64,000 bases of DNA, from positions 173,058 through 237,057 of the forward strand of contig NZ_DASUCC010000061.1 of the NCBI RefSeq assembly GCF_035762905.1. The letters run 5' to 3'. The stretch comes from DASYTH01 sp035762905. Lineage in GTDB: Bacteria > Actinomycetota > Actinomycetes > Mycobacteriales > Pseudonocardiaceae. Shown piece after piece: positions 50,440-59,712 of this stretch. The notes beneath the pieces were generated by a model. It searched no databases. It was not told the origin of the DNA and saw only the letters and a program-made list of their open reading frames with translations. The first letter of the stretch is position 1, and every line of letters starts with the position of its first letter. The translations under genes and the position numbers were made by a program.

Positions 50440-52782
50440 ATGCGCAGTAGAACTCACGTCCCGATCCTTACCGCTACGGCGCTGGCGGTGCTCCTTGGTG
50501 CGGGTGCGGCATCCGTGACCGGACCGGAACGGACGGCGACCGATCGGGCGGCGGTCACCGCCGATCCGTTGGGCGCGGAGGAATGGATGTACCTCCAGCG
50601 GGCCAACGCCGACGGCTCCATTCCGCAGATCGCCATCACCCAGGCGGTCGCGGAGTCCAAGCTGATGGGCGCGGCCGCCATGAAGTCGGCGAGCACCGAC
50701 CAGGTGTGGTCGGAACTCGGCCCGAGCAACATCGGCGGCCGCATTCGCGACATCGCCGCCGACCCGACGACCCGCGACGTCGTCTACATCGCCACCGGCA
50801 CCGGCGGGCTGTGGCGGTCCGACAACGGCGGCCAGACCTTCGCCTCCGTGTGGGACAACCATCTGCCCCAGTCGATGGGTGCCGTCGCGGTCGACTCCCG
50901 GGGCGTGGTCTGGGCCGGCTCCGGTGAACCGGACCACGGCGGCGGCTCGTCCTACTACGGCAAGGGTGTCTACCGGTCGACCGACCGCGGTGCGACCTGG
51001 ACCAACATGGGCCTGGCCGACGGCGACACGATCGGCCAGATCGTCATCGATCCGCGCAACGACAACCGGATCTTCGTGGCGGTCATGGGCGCACTGCACG
51101 ACACGCGGCCGACCCGCGGTCTGTTCCTGACCGAGAACGGCGGAGCGAGCTGGACCCGGGTCATCGTCCCGGACAGCGCCTCCACCGGTGCGATAGACGT
51201 GACGATCAACAAGACCAACCCGGACATCATGCTGGCCACCACCTGGGACAAGATCCGGGACGAGAAGTCGCGTCTCTACGGCAAGAACTCCTTCCTGTAC
51301 CGGTCCACCGACGGTGGTCGCACGTGGACGAACATCCACCGGCCGCCGCTGCCGCAGAGCCAGGACATCGAGGGGCAGCCGGTCACGGCGACCTACGTCG
51401 GCCGGATGGGCGTCGACTTCAGCGACAGCGACCCCAACCGCGCCTACCTGATCTCGAGCGCGGCCGGTGGCAACTTCAACGGCTTCTTCACCAGCACCGA
51501 CGCCGGCCTGACCTGGACCCCGGTCGGCGCCACCAGCGGCGGCACCCTGCAGACCATCAGCGGCGGGTTCGCCTGGTGGTTCGGCCGGGTCTACGTCGAC
51601 CCGGTCAACCCGCAACACGTCTTCGTCGCCGGGGTGAGCCTCGCCGAGAGCCTCGACGGCGGTCTCACCTGGACGACGTCGCAGACCGTGCACGCCGACC
51701 AGCACGGCCTCGAGTGGGACCCGTTCACTCCCGGCCGGGTGTTCCTCGGCAACGACGGCGGCTTCTACTGGTCCAACGAGAACGGCACCGCGCGCGGCCT
51801 GTGGACCAAGACGGCCCGGCTGCCGGTGACCCAGTTCTACGCGATGGACGTCTCGGTCCAGGACGGCACCCGGGTCAACGCCGGCTCGCAGGACAACGGT
51901 TCGCTGAAGTCGTGGGGCAACGACAACTCGGTCAACGGCGACTGGTTCAACTTCGTCGGCGGCGACGGGATGATGAACCGGATCGATCCGACGAACGACC
52001 GCAAGTACTACGGCTGCTCGCAGAACGGCGGCTGCCGCGGCTTCGTCGACGGTGTCGGCTTCACCATGACCATCCCCGGCGTGCGCCGCAACTGGGTGTC
52101 CCCGCTGGAGTTCAGCGCCGATCCCCGGATCATGTTCGGTGGCAGCGAGTTCGTCAACCGGATCAACACCGATCCGGGCCAGCGCGTGTGGCAGCGGATC
52201 AGCCCGGACCTGACCGAGGGCACCGAGCCCCGGGCTCCCGGTTTCGGCACGGTGACGGCGATCGGCACGACGCCGGCCGATCCCAACCTGGTCTACGCCG
52301 GCACCGACAGCGGTCTGATGTGGGTCAGCCGCAACGCGATGGCCGCGCCGGACCAGGTGACCTGGCAGCGGATGGAGAGCCCGGTGTTCCCGGGGCGCTG
52401 GGTCACCCGGATCACCGTCGATCCGCAGAACCCGAACTTCGCGTGGGCCAGCTTCTCCGGCTGGCGCTCGGGTGATCCCTACGCACACCTGGTCATGACC
52501 AGCGACGGCGGGCGCACCTGGGACGACATCGCCGGCCGGCGAATCCCGCAGGCGCCGATCAACGACGTCATCCGGCATCCCACCAAGCAGTTCTGGCTGT
52601 TCATCGCCACCGACGTCGGTGTGTACCGCACCACCAACCTCGGCCGGACCTGGGTCAAGGTCGGGGCGAACCTGCCGCTCGTCCCGGTCAACGACATCGA
52701 CATGCCGGCCGGCAGCAACACGCTCTACGCCGCCACCTACGGCCGCAGCGTGTGGACGACCTCGATCGCCGACGCCTTCTGA
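50440..52782 (+). CDS. Secreted Asp-box (BNR) beta-propeller protein
   Basis: This protein of about 780 residues has a signal peptide (VPILTATALAVLLGAGAASV) and many Asp-box repeats of the type S-x-D-x-G-x-T-W: RSDNGGQTF, STDRGATW, TENGGASW, STDGGRTW, STDAGLTW, SDGGRTWDD. This layout is seen in sialidase-like, xyloglucanase-like and VPS10-type propellers. I see no clear catalytic set, so enzymatic activity is uncertain. The ATG at 50440 is nine bases after GGAGG; the GTG at 50434 is too close. A sugar-type ABC importer follows three bases later, suggesting shared use. Confidence 0.87.
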   Translation: MRSRTHVPILTATALAVLLGAGAASVTGPERTATDRAAVTADPLGAEEWMYLQRANADGSIPQIAITQAVAESKLMGAAAMKSASTDQVWSELGPSNIGGRIRDIAADPTTRDVVYIATGTGGLWRSDNGGQTFASVWDNHLPQSMGAVAVDSRGVVWAGSGEPDHGGGSSYYGKGVYRSTDRGATWTNMGLADGDTIGQIVIDPRNDNRIFVAVMGALHDTRPTRGLFLTENGGASWTRVIVPDSASTGAIDVTINKTNPDIMLATTWDKIRDEKSRLYGKNSFLYRSTDGGRTWTNIHRPPLPQSQDIEGQPVTATYVGRMGVDFSDSDPNRAYLISSAAGGNFNGFFTSTDAGLTWTPVGATSGGTLQTISGGFAWWFGRVYVDPVNPQHVFVAGVSLAESLDGGLTWTTSQTVHADQHGLEWDPFTPGRVFLGNDGGFYWSNENGTARGLWTKTARLPVTQFYAMDVSVQDGTRVNAGSQDNGSLKSWGNDNSVNGDWFNFVGGDGMMNRIDPTNDRKYYGCSQNGGCRGFVDGVGFTMTIPGVRRNWVSPLEFSADPRIMFGGSEFVNRINTDPGQRVWQRISPDLTEGTEPRAPGFGTVTAIGTTPADPNLVYAGTDSGLMWVSRNAMAAPDQVTWQRMESPVFPGRWVTRITVDPQNPNFAWASFSGWRSGDPYAHLVMTSDGGRTWDDIAGRRIPQAPINDVIRHPTKQFWLFIATDVGVYRTTNLGRTWVKVGANLPLVPVNDIDMPAGSNTLYAATYGRSVWTTSIADAF

Positions 52783-52784
52783 CC

Positions 52785-53594
52785 GTGGGCTCGCGACCGC
52801 CCTGGCGGACCGTCGGGGTGGTCGCGCTGTCCGCCGTGTTCCTCGCGCCGCTCGTGGTGCTGGTGCTGGGTTCCCTGCAGCGCCCGTTGCAGCCGCCGCC
52901 GGACGGGCTGGACCTGTGGCCGGAACCGGCCGAGTGGTCGAACTACTCGGCCGTGTCGGCGTTCCTGCCGCTCGGGCCGTTGCTGCGCAACTCGCTGCTG
53001 CTCGTCGTGGTCGCGGTTCCGGTCACCGTGGTCGTCACGTCGATGGCCGGGCTCGCGATCGTGACCGCGCGCGGCCGGCTGCGCCGCTGGCTGATCGGCA
53101 TCTCGGTGCTCATGCTGCTGGTGCCGGCCGCATCGCTCTGGGTGCCGCGGGTGGTGTTGTTGCGTGGCCTGGGTCTTGCGGACACGCCGCTCACCGTCGC
53201 CCTGCTCGCGCTCGCCGGCACGACCCCGTTCTACGTGCTGCTGTTCGCCTTCGCCTACTCGCGCATCCCCGCGGCGCTGCTGGAGGCGGCCACGCTGGAG
53301 GGCATGAGCCCGTTCGCCGTGTGGCGCCGGATCGCGCTGCCGCTCGCCCGACCCGCGGCCGTAGCGGTCGCGGCGCTGTCCGGGCTGTACTACTGGTCGA
53401 CGTTCATGGATCCGCTGACTCTGGTGTCGTCGCCGGAATACTGGCCCGCGGCGCTGGGTCTGCGGAGCCTCAGTGAGATGGAGACCGCCCTGTACCCGAT
53501 CTACCTTGCCGCGGCGGTTATCGTGACGGTGCCCGCGTTGCTCGCGTTCGCCTTCGGCCAACGTTCCTTCTTCTCCTCGGTGGAGCGCCCATGA
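52785..53594 (+). CDS. Sugar-type ABC importer permease (MalG-like)
   Basis: This 269-residue membrane protein has about six hydrophobic segments. The EAA loop EAATLEGMSPFAVWRRIALPLARPA binds the ATPase. It fits the MalG/carbohydrate uptake 1 family. The GTG start is 3 bases after the propeller gene stop, so the genes are coupled. It overlaps the binding-protein gene by 4 bases. Confidence 0.9.
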   Translation: MGSRPPWRTVGVVALSAVFLAPLVVLVLGSLQRPLQPPPDGLDLWPEPAEWSNYSAVSAFLPLGPLLRNSLLLVVVAVPVTVVVTSMAGLAIVTARGRLRRWLIGISVLMLLVPAASLWVPRVVLLRGLGLADTPLTVALLALAGTTPFYVLLFAFAYSRIPAALLEAATLEGMSPFAVWRRIALPLARPAAVAVAALSGLYYWSTFMDPLTLVSSPEYWPAALGLRSLSEMETALYPIYLAAAVIVTVPALLAFAFGQRSFFSSVERP

Positions 53595-54847
53595 AACTCG
53601 TCGTGCTCGCAAGCGTCGTGCTTCTCGGCCTGGCTGCCTGTGCCGACGGTGGGGAGGAGGCGGACGCGGGCACCGGGAACGGGACGGCGAAGATCACCGT
53701 GCAGATCGGGGCCGATCCGGAGGAGGCCGCGGTCTACCGGAGCCTGGTCACCGCCTACCGGGACGGCGGGGGTGGCGAGGTCGAGCTGGTCACCGTTGGC
53801 CGCGGCGACCATCTCACCCGGCTGTCCACCGCGTTCGCCTCCGGCGGCGCACCGGACGTCTTCGCCATCAACTACCGCCAGTACGCCCCGTTAGTGCAGC
53901 GCGGCGCCGTGCGCCCGATCGGACCGCTGCTCGAGGCGGAGGGCCTCAAGCTGTCCGACTACTACGAGGAGCCGCTGCGCGCGTTCAGCTATGTCGGTGC
54001 GCTGCAGTGCATGCCGCAGAACATCTCCTCGCTCGTCGTGTACTGGAACCGCGGGCTGTTCACGGCCGCCAACGTTGCCGCGCCGAAGGCCGGCTGGACC
54101 TGGAACGACTTCACCGCAACGGCGAAGGCGCTGACCACCGGCGAGGTCAAGGGGGCCGGCATCGACTCCGCGATCATCCGGATGGCGCCGTTCATCTGGA
54201 GCAACGGCGGAACCGTCGTGGACAACGACGAGACCCCGACCCGTACGACGCTGCACGAACCCGCCGCCCGCGCCGCGCTCGACGGTGTCGCCGCGCTCAT
54301 CGCCTCCGGTGCGATGCCGACCAAGGAGCAGCTCGCCGCGCAGGGCCTGCCGGAGCAGTTCATGGCCGGGAAGCTGGCGATGTTCCTCAGCTCGCGGGTC
54401 GAGGTGCCGGCGCTGCGTGAGCAGGCCGGCCTCGACTTCGACGTCGCCGCCCTGCCGGTGCTTGGCAAACCCGCATCGATCCTGCACTCCGACGCCTACT
54501 GTGTCGCGAGCGGTTCGGCGAACCCGGCGGCCGCGGCGAAGTTCGTCGCCTACGCGGTGGGCCAGCAGGGGCAGAACATCACCGCGCTCGGCGGGCGCAC
54601 CGTGCCATCGCTGCGTTCGGTCGCGACGTCGCCCGCGTTCCTCAGCCCGACCCGCGCACCGGCGTCCTCGCAGGTGTTCCTCGATGCCGTCGCGCACCTG
54701 CGGCACACGCCGGTGACGCCATCCTGGCCCGAGGTCGAGGACGTGATCGACACCCAACTGCAGCGGGCGTTCGAGGACGGTGTCCCGCTCGACGAGGTGA
54801 TCGCGGAGATCCAGAAACAGGCCGACCCGCTGCTGCAACGGCGATGA
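53591..54847 (+). CDS. ABC importer solute-binding lipoprotein
   Basis: This 418-residue extracellular family 1 binding protein has a lipoprotein signal with lipobox GLAAC. The mature part has VFAINYRQYAPLVQRGAVRPIGPLL, and GWTWNDFTATAKALT is typical of sugar-binding members. It delivers a solute, probably an oligosaccharide, to the two permeases. The ligand is unknown. It follows the MalG-like gene and precedes the ATPase. Confidence 0.92.
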   Translation: MKLVVLASVVLLGLAACADGGEEADAGTGNGTAKITVQIGADPEEAAVYRSLVTAYRDGGGGEVELVTVGRGDHLTRLSTAFASGGAPDVFAINYRQYAPLVQRGAVRPIGPLLEAEGLKLSDYYEEPLRAFSYVGALQCMPQNISSLVVYWNRGLFTAANVAAPKAGWTWNDFTATAKALTTGEVKGAGIDSAIIRMAPFIWSNGGTVVDNDETPTRTTLHEPAARAALDGVAALIASGAMPTKEQLAAQGLPEQFMAGKLAMFLSSRVEVPALREQAGLDFDVAALPVLGKPASILHSDAYCVASGSANPAAAAKFVAYAVGQQGQNITALGGRTVPSLRSVATSPAFLSPTRAPASSQVFLDAVAHLRHTPVTPSWPEVEDVIDTQLQRAFEDGVPLDEVIAEIQKQADPLLQRR

Positions 54848-54860
54848 CCTCGCGGATCCG

Positions 54861-55865
54861 ATGAGCTTGCGGATCGAGGCCGCCCGCAAGCGGTTCCGCG
54901 CCCGCCGGGGGCCGGCCGTCGTGGCCCTCGACGGGGTCGACCTCGAGGCGAAGTCCGGCGAGCTGCTGGTCATCGTCGGGCCGTCCGGTTCGGGCAAGTC
55001 GACGCTGCTGCGCGCGGTGGCCGGGCTGGAGACCCTCGACGCGGGGCGGATCCTGATCGACGACCAGGACGTCACCCGGATGCCCGCCGGCCGGCGCGAC
55101 GTCGCCATGGTGTTCCAGGAGGCCGCACTGTTTCCGCACCTGGGCGTCTCGGCGAACATCGGGATCGGCGAACGGGCGCGCGGTTCCGCCCGGCGCGACG
55201 TGGCGGCCCGGGTCCGCGAGGTGGCGCGGGTTCTCGACATCGAGCACCTGCTGACCCGGATGCCGGGCGAGCTCAGCGGGGGCGAGCGGCAGCGGGTTTC
55301 GTTGGCCCGGGCCATGATCCGCTCGCCCCGGGTATGCCTGCTTGACGAGCCGCTCGCCTCCGTCGACACCGAGCTGCGGCTGCGCATGCGCACCGAGATC
55401 CGCGCCGTGCAACGCTCACTGGGCGTCCCGATGGTGCACGTGACCCACGACCAGCTCGAGGCGATGGCGATGGCCGACCGAGTGGCCGTCCTTGCCGCCG
55501 GCCGAATCCTGCAGTGCGACGCGCCCACCGAGGTCTACGCGCGCCCGGCGACGACGGCGGTCGCGCGCGGTTTCGGGCCGGTACCGATGAACCTGCTGCC
55601 CCCATCCAGCGGCGTGATCATCGGGGTCCGCCCCGAGCGCGTGCGGGTGTGCCGCGCGGCCGGCGACGAGGAGGGTCGGGTCGGCTCGGTGCTGGCCGTC
55701 GAGCCGGCGGGCGAGGACTGCCTGCTCCGGCTGCGGCTCGACGGTGCTGATCTGCTTGCCCGCCACCCATTTCCCGACGCACCACACCCCGGCGAGCGGG
55801 TGACGGTGACCTGGCGCCCCGCCGACGAACACCGGTTCGACGCCGTGACCGGGACCCGGTTGTGA
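54861..55865 (+). CDS. ABC importer ATP-binding protein (MalK/UgpC-like)
   Basis: This 334-residue ATPase has Walker A GPSGSGKST, the signature LSGGERQRVSLARA, Walker B VCLLDEPLAS and the switch His in VTHDQ. The C-terminal part (from about 240) is the TOBE-type regulatory domain of the MalK group (IGVRPERVRV). It powers the permeases encoded on both sides. Confidence 0.93.
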   Translation: MSLRIEAARKRFRARRGPAVVALDGVDLEAKSGELLVIVGPSGSGKSTLLRAVAGLETLDAGRILIDDQDVTRMPAGRRDVAMVFQEAALFPHLGVSANIGIGERARGSARRDVAARVREVARVLDIEHLLTRMPGELSGGERQRVSLARAMIRSPRVCLLDEPLASVDTELRLRMRTEIRAVQRSLGVPMVHVTHDQLEAMAMADRVAVLAAGRILQCDAPTEVYARPATTAVARGFGPVPMNLLPPSSGVIIGVRPERVRVCRAAGDEEGRVGSVLAVEPAGEDCLLRLRLDGADLLARHPFPDAPHPGERVTVTWRPADEHRFDAVTGTRL

Positions 55866-55872
55866 GCCCGGC

Positions 55873-56739
55873 ATGAGGACTTGGCCGCTCGCCCTGCCCT
55901 ACCTGGTGGGTTCGGCGCTGCTCGTGCTGGCCCCGCTGGTGCTTGCCGTGGCGCTGGCGTTCACCGACTACTTCGGTTTCCGCGCACCGGAGTTCACCGG
56001 CGCCGACAACCTCGTGCGCCTGGCCGGCGACCGCACCTTCTGGGACGCCGTCGCGATCACCGGTCTGATCGCCGTGATCGTGGTGCCGCTGCGGTTGCTG
56101 CTCGCGGTGGGTGCGGCGCTGCTGCTGGCCCGGCGCCGCGATGTGCCCGGAGCGATCGGCCGGGCCTCGGCCTACCTGCCCTCGGCCATCCCGGACGCGG
56201 CGTGGGCCCTGCTGTGGCTGTGGATCCTCAACCCGCTGTACGGGCCGCTGCCGGCGCTGCTCGGCACGCTCGGCATTCCCGACCCGGGTTTCCTCACCAC
56301 GCCATGGGGTGCCCGGCTCGGTCTGGTGCTCGTCCTGGCCTTCCAGGTTGGCGAGGCGTTCGTGGTCGCGCTCGCCGCGCGCACCGCGATCCCGGCCCGG
56401 CTGCACGAGGCGATCCGGCTCGAGGGCGGGTCGGCCTGGTTCTCGGTGTCCCGCGTGACCCTGCCCCTGATGGCCCCCATCGTGCTCGTCCTTGCCGTGC
56501 GCGACGTGGTGGTCATCATCCAGAACACCTTCGTGCCGGCGCTGCTGGTGACCGGCGGCGACCCCGCGAACGCCACCCTCACCGCCCCGCTGCTGATCTA
56601 CCGCCGAGCGTTCGAGTACGGCGAACTCGGCTACGCGAGCACCCTGTCGGTGACGCTGCTCGTGCTCACCGCCATCGCGGCGGTATTCCCGCTCTGGCTG
56701 GCCACCCGCCTCACCACCCGCCAGCGAACCCGTACCTGA
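55873..56739 (+). CDS. Sugar-type ABC importer permease (MalF-like)
   Basis: This 288-residue membrane protein has six hydrophobic segments and the EAA loop EAIRLEGGSAWFSVSRVTLPLMAP. It pairs with the MalG-like permease at 52785. The importer gene order here is permease, binding protein, ATPase, permease, which is less common than the binding protein first. No terminator is visible before the sigma factor gene. Confidence 0.92.
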   Translation: MRTWPLALPYLVGSALLVLAPLVLAVALAFTDYFGFRAPEFTGADNLVRLAGDRTFWDAVAITGLIAVIVVPLRLLLAVGAALLLARRRDVPGAIGRASAYLPSAIPDAAWALLWLWILNPLYGPLPALLGTLGIPDPGFLTTPWGARLGLVLVLAFQVGEAFVVALAARTAIPARLHEAIRLEGGSAWFSVSRVTLPLMAPIVLVLAVRDVVVIIQNTFVPALLVTGGDPANATLTAPLLIYRRAFEYGELGYASTLSVTLLVLTAIAAVFPLWLATRLTTRQRTRT

Positions 56740-56787
56740 ACCAACCCTGCGACCACTGGCCGATCCGTCGCCGCGGGCCCCGATGAC

Positions 56788-57819
56788 GTGCGGGAGGCGG
56801 GTGGGTTTGAATGGACCGTGTCGATTCCTGGGGCGCAGCGGGCGCTGATCGCGGCTGCGGGTGGGGGTGACGAAGGAGCGTTCGCGGCGTTGGTCGAGCC
56901 GCATCGTGCGGAGTTGCACCGGCACTGTTACCGCATGTTGGGGTCGGTGCATGACGCGGACGACGCCGTTCAGGAGTCGTTGCTGCGGGCGTGGCAGGCG
57001 GTCGGCCGGTTCGACGGGCGAGGGCCGGTTCGCCCGTGGCTGTACCGGATCGCGACCAACCGCTGCCTGACCATGATCGAGGCACGACGTCGTCGTGAGC
57101 TGCCGACGGACCTGTCGCCGGACACGGTGGCGACGGAGCAGACCGCCTGGCTCGAGCCGTACCCCGGCGCGTTGCTGGAACTGGACTCGCTGAGTCCGGA
57201 GGCGCGCACGGTGGAGCGTGAGGGCATCGAGTTGGCGTTCGTCGCCGCGCTGCAGCAGCTTTCGGCCTTGCAGCGCGCCGTGCTCGTGCTGCGTGCGGTC
57301 CTCGACTTCCCGGCCAGTGAGGTCGCCGAGTTGCTCGAGACGACTGTGCCCGCGGTGAACAGTGCGTTGCAGCGGGCACGCGCGGTGGTCGACCGGCGCG
57401 CCCCGGCCCGGTCGCAGCAGCGGGAGTTGGCCCGGCTGGGCGGCGACGTGCGGACGATCGCCGAGCGGTACACGCGCGCCTGGGAGTCGGCCGACGTCGA
57501 GGGCATCGTCGCGATGCTGGCCGACGACGTCCGGCTGGCGATGCCGCCGATGCCGCGGTGCTACGAGGGACCCGCGGCCGTGGCCGCCGCGTTGTCGAGC
57601 GGACCGATCACCCACCGGTGGCGGCTGCTGCCGACGACGGCGAACGGGCAGCTGGCATTCGGCGGGTACCGGTGGCATGACGCGTCCGGCGTGTTCGTCG
57701 CCGAGGGGCTGGACGTGCTGACCCTGCGGGACGGCCGGATCACCGCCATCACGGCCTTCCTGCTCGACGATCTCGATGCCTACGGGCTGCCGCGGACGAT
57801 TTCCGCCGGTCCGCGATGA
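56788..57819 (+). CDS. ECF sigma factor with SnoaL-like C-terminal domain
   Basis: This protein has about 343 residues. Region 2 is EPHRAELHRHCYRMLGSVHDADDAVQESLLRAW and region 4 is LQQLSALQRAVLVLRAVLDFPASEVAELLETTVPAVNSALQRAR. A C-terminal SnoaL/NTF2-like domain (AERYTRAWESADVEGIVAMLADDVRL...) follows, as in the ECF41/ECF56-type groups, where it controls activity. No anti-sigma gene is adjacent. The GTG at 56788 is used; the GTG at 56818 is an alternative. Such factors often regulate neighbouring oxidoreductase genes, and an SDR follows. Confidence 0.9.
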   Translation: MREAGGFEWTVSIPGAQRALIAAAGGGDEGAFAALVEPHRAELHRHCYRMLGSVHDADDAVQESLLRAWQAVGRFDGRGPVRPWLYRIATNRCLTMIEARRRRELPTDLSPDTVATEQTAWLEPYPGALLELDSLSPEARTVEREGIELAFVAALQQLSALQRAVLVLRAVLDFPASEVAELLETTVPAVNSALQRARAVVDRRAPARSQQRELARLGGDVRTIAERYTRAWESADVEGIVAMLADDVRLAMPPMPRCYEGPAAVAAALSSGPITHRWRLLPTTANGQLAFGGYRWHDASGVFVAEGLDVLTLRDGRITAITAFLLDDLDAYGLPRTISAGPR

Positions 57820-57880
57820 GTTCGGGATGGGTCGCCGGGTTACAGCGGTGACAGACACCGACGACATCCCGGAGGAACCC

Positions 57881-58642
57881 GTGTTGCTGAAGGACAGGAC
57901 TGCGATCATCTACGGAGCCGGCGGCTCGGTCGGCGGCGCGATCGCGCGGGCCTTCGCCCGGGAAGGCGCGGTCGTGCACCTGGCCGGACGCACCGCGGCG
58001 ACCCTGCACGCCGTCGCCGACGACATCGCCGCCAGGGGCGGCGAGGCCCACCCGGCCGTCGTGGACGCGCTCGACGAAGCCCAGGTCGAAGCGCACGCGG
58101 CCACCGTGGCCGAGCGGTCCGGCCGCCTGGACATCTCGGTCAACGTCATCTCCGACCAGGATGTGCAGGGCACGCCCATGGTGCAGATGAGCGTCGAGGA
58201 CTACCTGCGCCCCATCGAGGTCGCGGTCCGGTCGAAGTTCCTCACCGCACGGGCCGCGGCCCGGCGGATGATCCCGCGGCGCTCCGGCGTGATCATGACC
58301 TTCGGCGGCACCTTCAACTGGCAGGTCACCCGAACCTTCCATGTCGGCGGCATGGGGACCACCTTCGACGCGGTCGAGTCGATGCGCCGTCAGCTCGCCT
58401 GCGAACTCGGCCCACACGGCATCCGGGTGCTGACCCTGCGCACCGGCGGCCTGCCCGACACCATCCCGACCGATTTCCCCGGCTCCGAAGGGCTGCGGTC
58501 CTGGCTGCAGGACCAGACCCTCACCGGCCGCACCGCCACCCTCGACGACGTCGGCAACCTTGCCGCGTTCGCTGCCTCGGACCTGGCCCGCACCATCACC
58601 GGCGCCGCACTCAACATGACCGCCGGAGCGGTGCTCGACTGA
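57881..58642 (+). CDS. SDR family oxidoreductase
   Basis: This 253-residue SDR has IIYGAGGSVGGAIARAF for cofactor binding, VNVISDQ in place of NNAG, and GGMGTTFDAVES where the catalytic Tyr-x-x-x-Lys is expected, so the active site is degenerate. The GTG at 57881 has GGAGGA five bases upstream. It lies 61 bases after the sigma factor gene and may be its target. The missing Tyr/Lys suggests a non-catalytic or altered function. Confidence 0.82.
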   Translation: MLLKDRTAIIYGAGGSVGGAIARAFAREGAVVHLAGRTAATLHAVADDIAARGGEAHPAVVDALDEAQVEAHAATVAERSGRLDISVNVISDQDVQGTPMVQMSVEDYLRPIEVAVRSKFLTARAAARRMIPRRSGVIMTFGGTFNWQVTRTFHVGGMGTTFDAVESMRRQLACELGPHGIRVLTLRTGGLPDTIPTDFPGSEGLRSWLQDQTLTGRTATLDDVGNLAAFAASDLARTITGAALNMTAGAVLD

Positions 58643-58665
58643 TCTCGATCAGTCACGGGGGCTTG

Positions 58666-58719
58666 ACCTTCCACTGTGGGAGGTTCAGACTGAGGCGAGG
58701 ACCTCCCACAGTGGAAGGT
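58666..58719. promoter_or_regulatory. Long inverted repeat before membrane protein-PadR operon
   Basis: Two 19-base arms (58666-58684 and 58701-58719) are perfect reverse complements separated by 16 bases. Each arm is itself an imperfect dyad, ACCTTCCAC-T-GTGGGAGGT, with one mismatch, so there may be two copies of one operator. TTGACC at 58664-58669 could be a -35 box overlapping the first copy. The site ends 13 bases before the ATG at 58733. Binding by the downstream PadR protein or an unlinked MerR-type factor is possible. Confidence 0.7.
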
Positions 58720-58732
58720 TAGGAGGGGCATC

Positions 58733-59200
58733 ATGTGGCATACCACTTTCATCGCGGCGCACGCGGTCACCGGCGTCGTCGCCCTGGTGACCGGGTTGAC
58801 GACGATGCGGCGCGGCCGGCTGTTCGACGTGTATCTCGGCTCACTGGTGGGCATGACGGTGTTCCTGCTGCTCGCGATCGGAGCGGAGTGGAACACGATC
58901 GGCCCCGACGAACGCGTGTTGTTCACGGCGTTCGGCGGGCTTGCCGGGATCATGGTGTGGCGGGCGGTGCTCGCCCGGCGGGAGCGGCCTCGCGCCGGTA
59001 CGCTCCCGTCGGCCGGCTACCTCGGCCATGTCGGGTTCACGGTCGTGGCGCTGTTCGACGCGTTCAGCGTGGTCACCGTCCTGAACGCCGGCGCGCCGGT
59101 TTGGGCGGTGGTCGGCACCGGGGTCGTGATCGCTGTCGCCGGTCACTTTGCCCTCGGTTGGGCCAAACACGGAGGGATGCGCCGTTGGTCCACCAGCTGA
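58733..59200 (+). CDS. Membrane protein, DUF2306-like
   Basis: This 155-residue protein has four hydrophobic segments: FIAAHAVTGVVALVTGLTTM, SLVGMTVFLLLAIGA, HVGFTVVALFDAFSVV and VWAVVGTGVVIAVAGHFALGW. The first includes a histidine typical of DUF2306-like proteins. Its function is unknown. AGGAGGGG precedes the ATG. It is co-transcribed with the PadR regulator, whose start lies inside its 3' end. Confidence 0.82.
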   Translation: MWHTTFIAAHAVTGVVALVTGLTTMRRGRLFDVYLGSLVGMTVFLLLAIGAEWNTIGPDERVLFTAFGGLAGIMVWRAVLARRERPRAGTLPSAGYLGHVGFTVVALFDAFSVVTVLNAGAPVWAVVGTGVVIAVAGHFALGWAKHGGMRRWSTS

Positions 59201-59706
59201 ACGCCACAGCCGCGGCGCTGCTCGGCCTGCTGCACCGCGGTCCGATGACCGGCTGGGACCTGGTGGCCGCCGCGCAGGAGCGCATCGGCAATTTCTGGAC
59301 CCTGACCCAGAGCCAGGTCTACCGGGAGCTGACCAGGATGACCGCGACCGGCCTGGTGACCGTGGGCGAGCCGGGTCCGCGCGACCGGAAGCCCTACACG
59401 ATCACCCGAGCGGGCCGGCGGGCCTTCGCCGACTGGATCAACCAGGATCCGGCCCGGGAGCAGATTCGGGTTCCGCTGCTGCTCAGCATCCAGTTCTCCG
59501 ACCACATCGAGCCGCACCGGCTCCGCGAGATCATCGCCGCTCAGCGGGCCGCGCACGCCGAGCGTCTCGCCGAATACCGCGCGGCCGAGAAACTGCTTGC
59601 CGACAAACCAGACCAGGCCACCCGGCTGGCGACCCTCCGGTTCGGCATCCGCCACGAGCAAGCCGTGCTCGCCTGGTTCGACGAGCTTCCCGAGCTGATG
59701 GGATAG
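59185..59706 (+). CDS. PadR-family regulator
   Basis: This 173-residue protein has a winged helix (AALLGLLHRGPMTGWDLVAAAQERIGNFWTLTQSQVYRELTRM) and the wing EPGPRDRKPYTITRAGRRAF, followed by a C-terminal dimerisation region. The TTG at 59185 is eight bases after GGAGGG. PadR proteins are repressors that often regulate the gene beside them; the membrane protein and the long inverted repeat upstream fit autoregulation. Confidence 0.9.
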   Translation: MVHQLNATAAALLGLLHRGPMTGWDLVAAAQERIGNFWTLTQSQVYRELTRMTATGLVTVGEPGPRDRKPYTITRAGRRAFADWINQDPAREQIRVPLLLSIQFSDHIEPHRLREIIAAQRAAHAERLAEYRAAEKLLADKPDQATRLATLRFGIRHEQAVLAWFDELPELMG

Positions 59707-59712
59707 CCTGCC

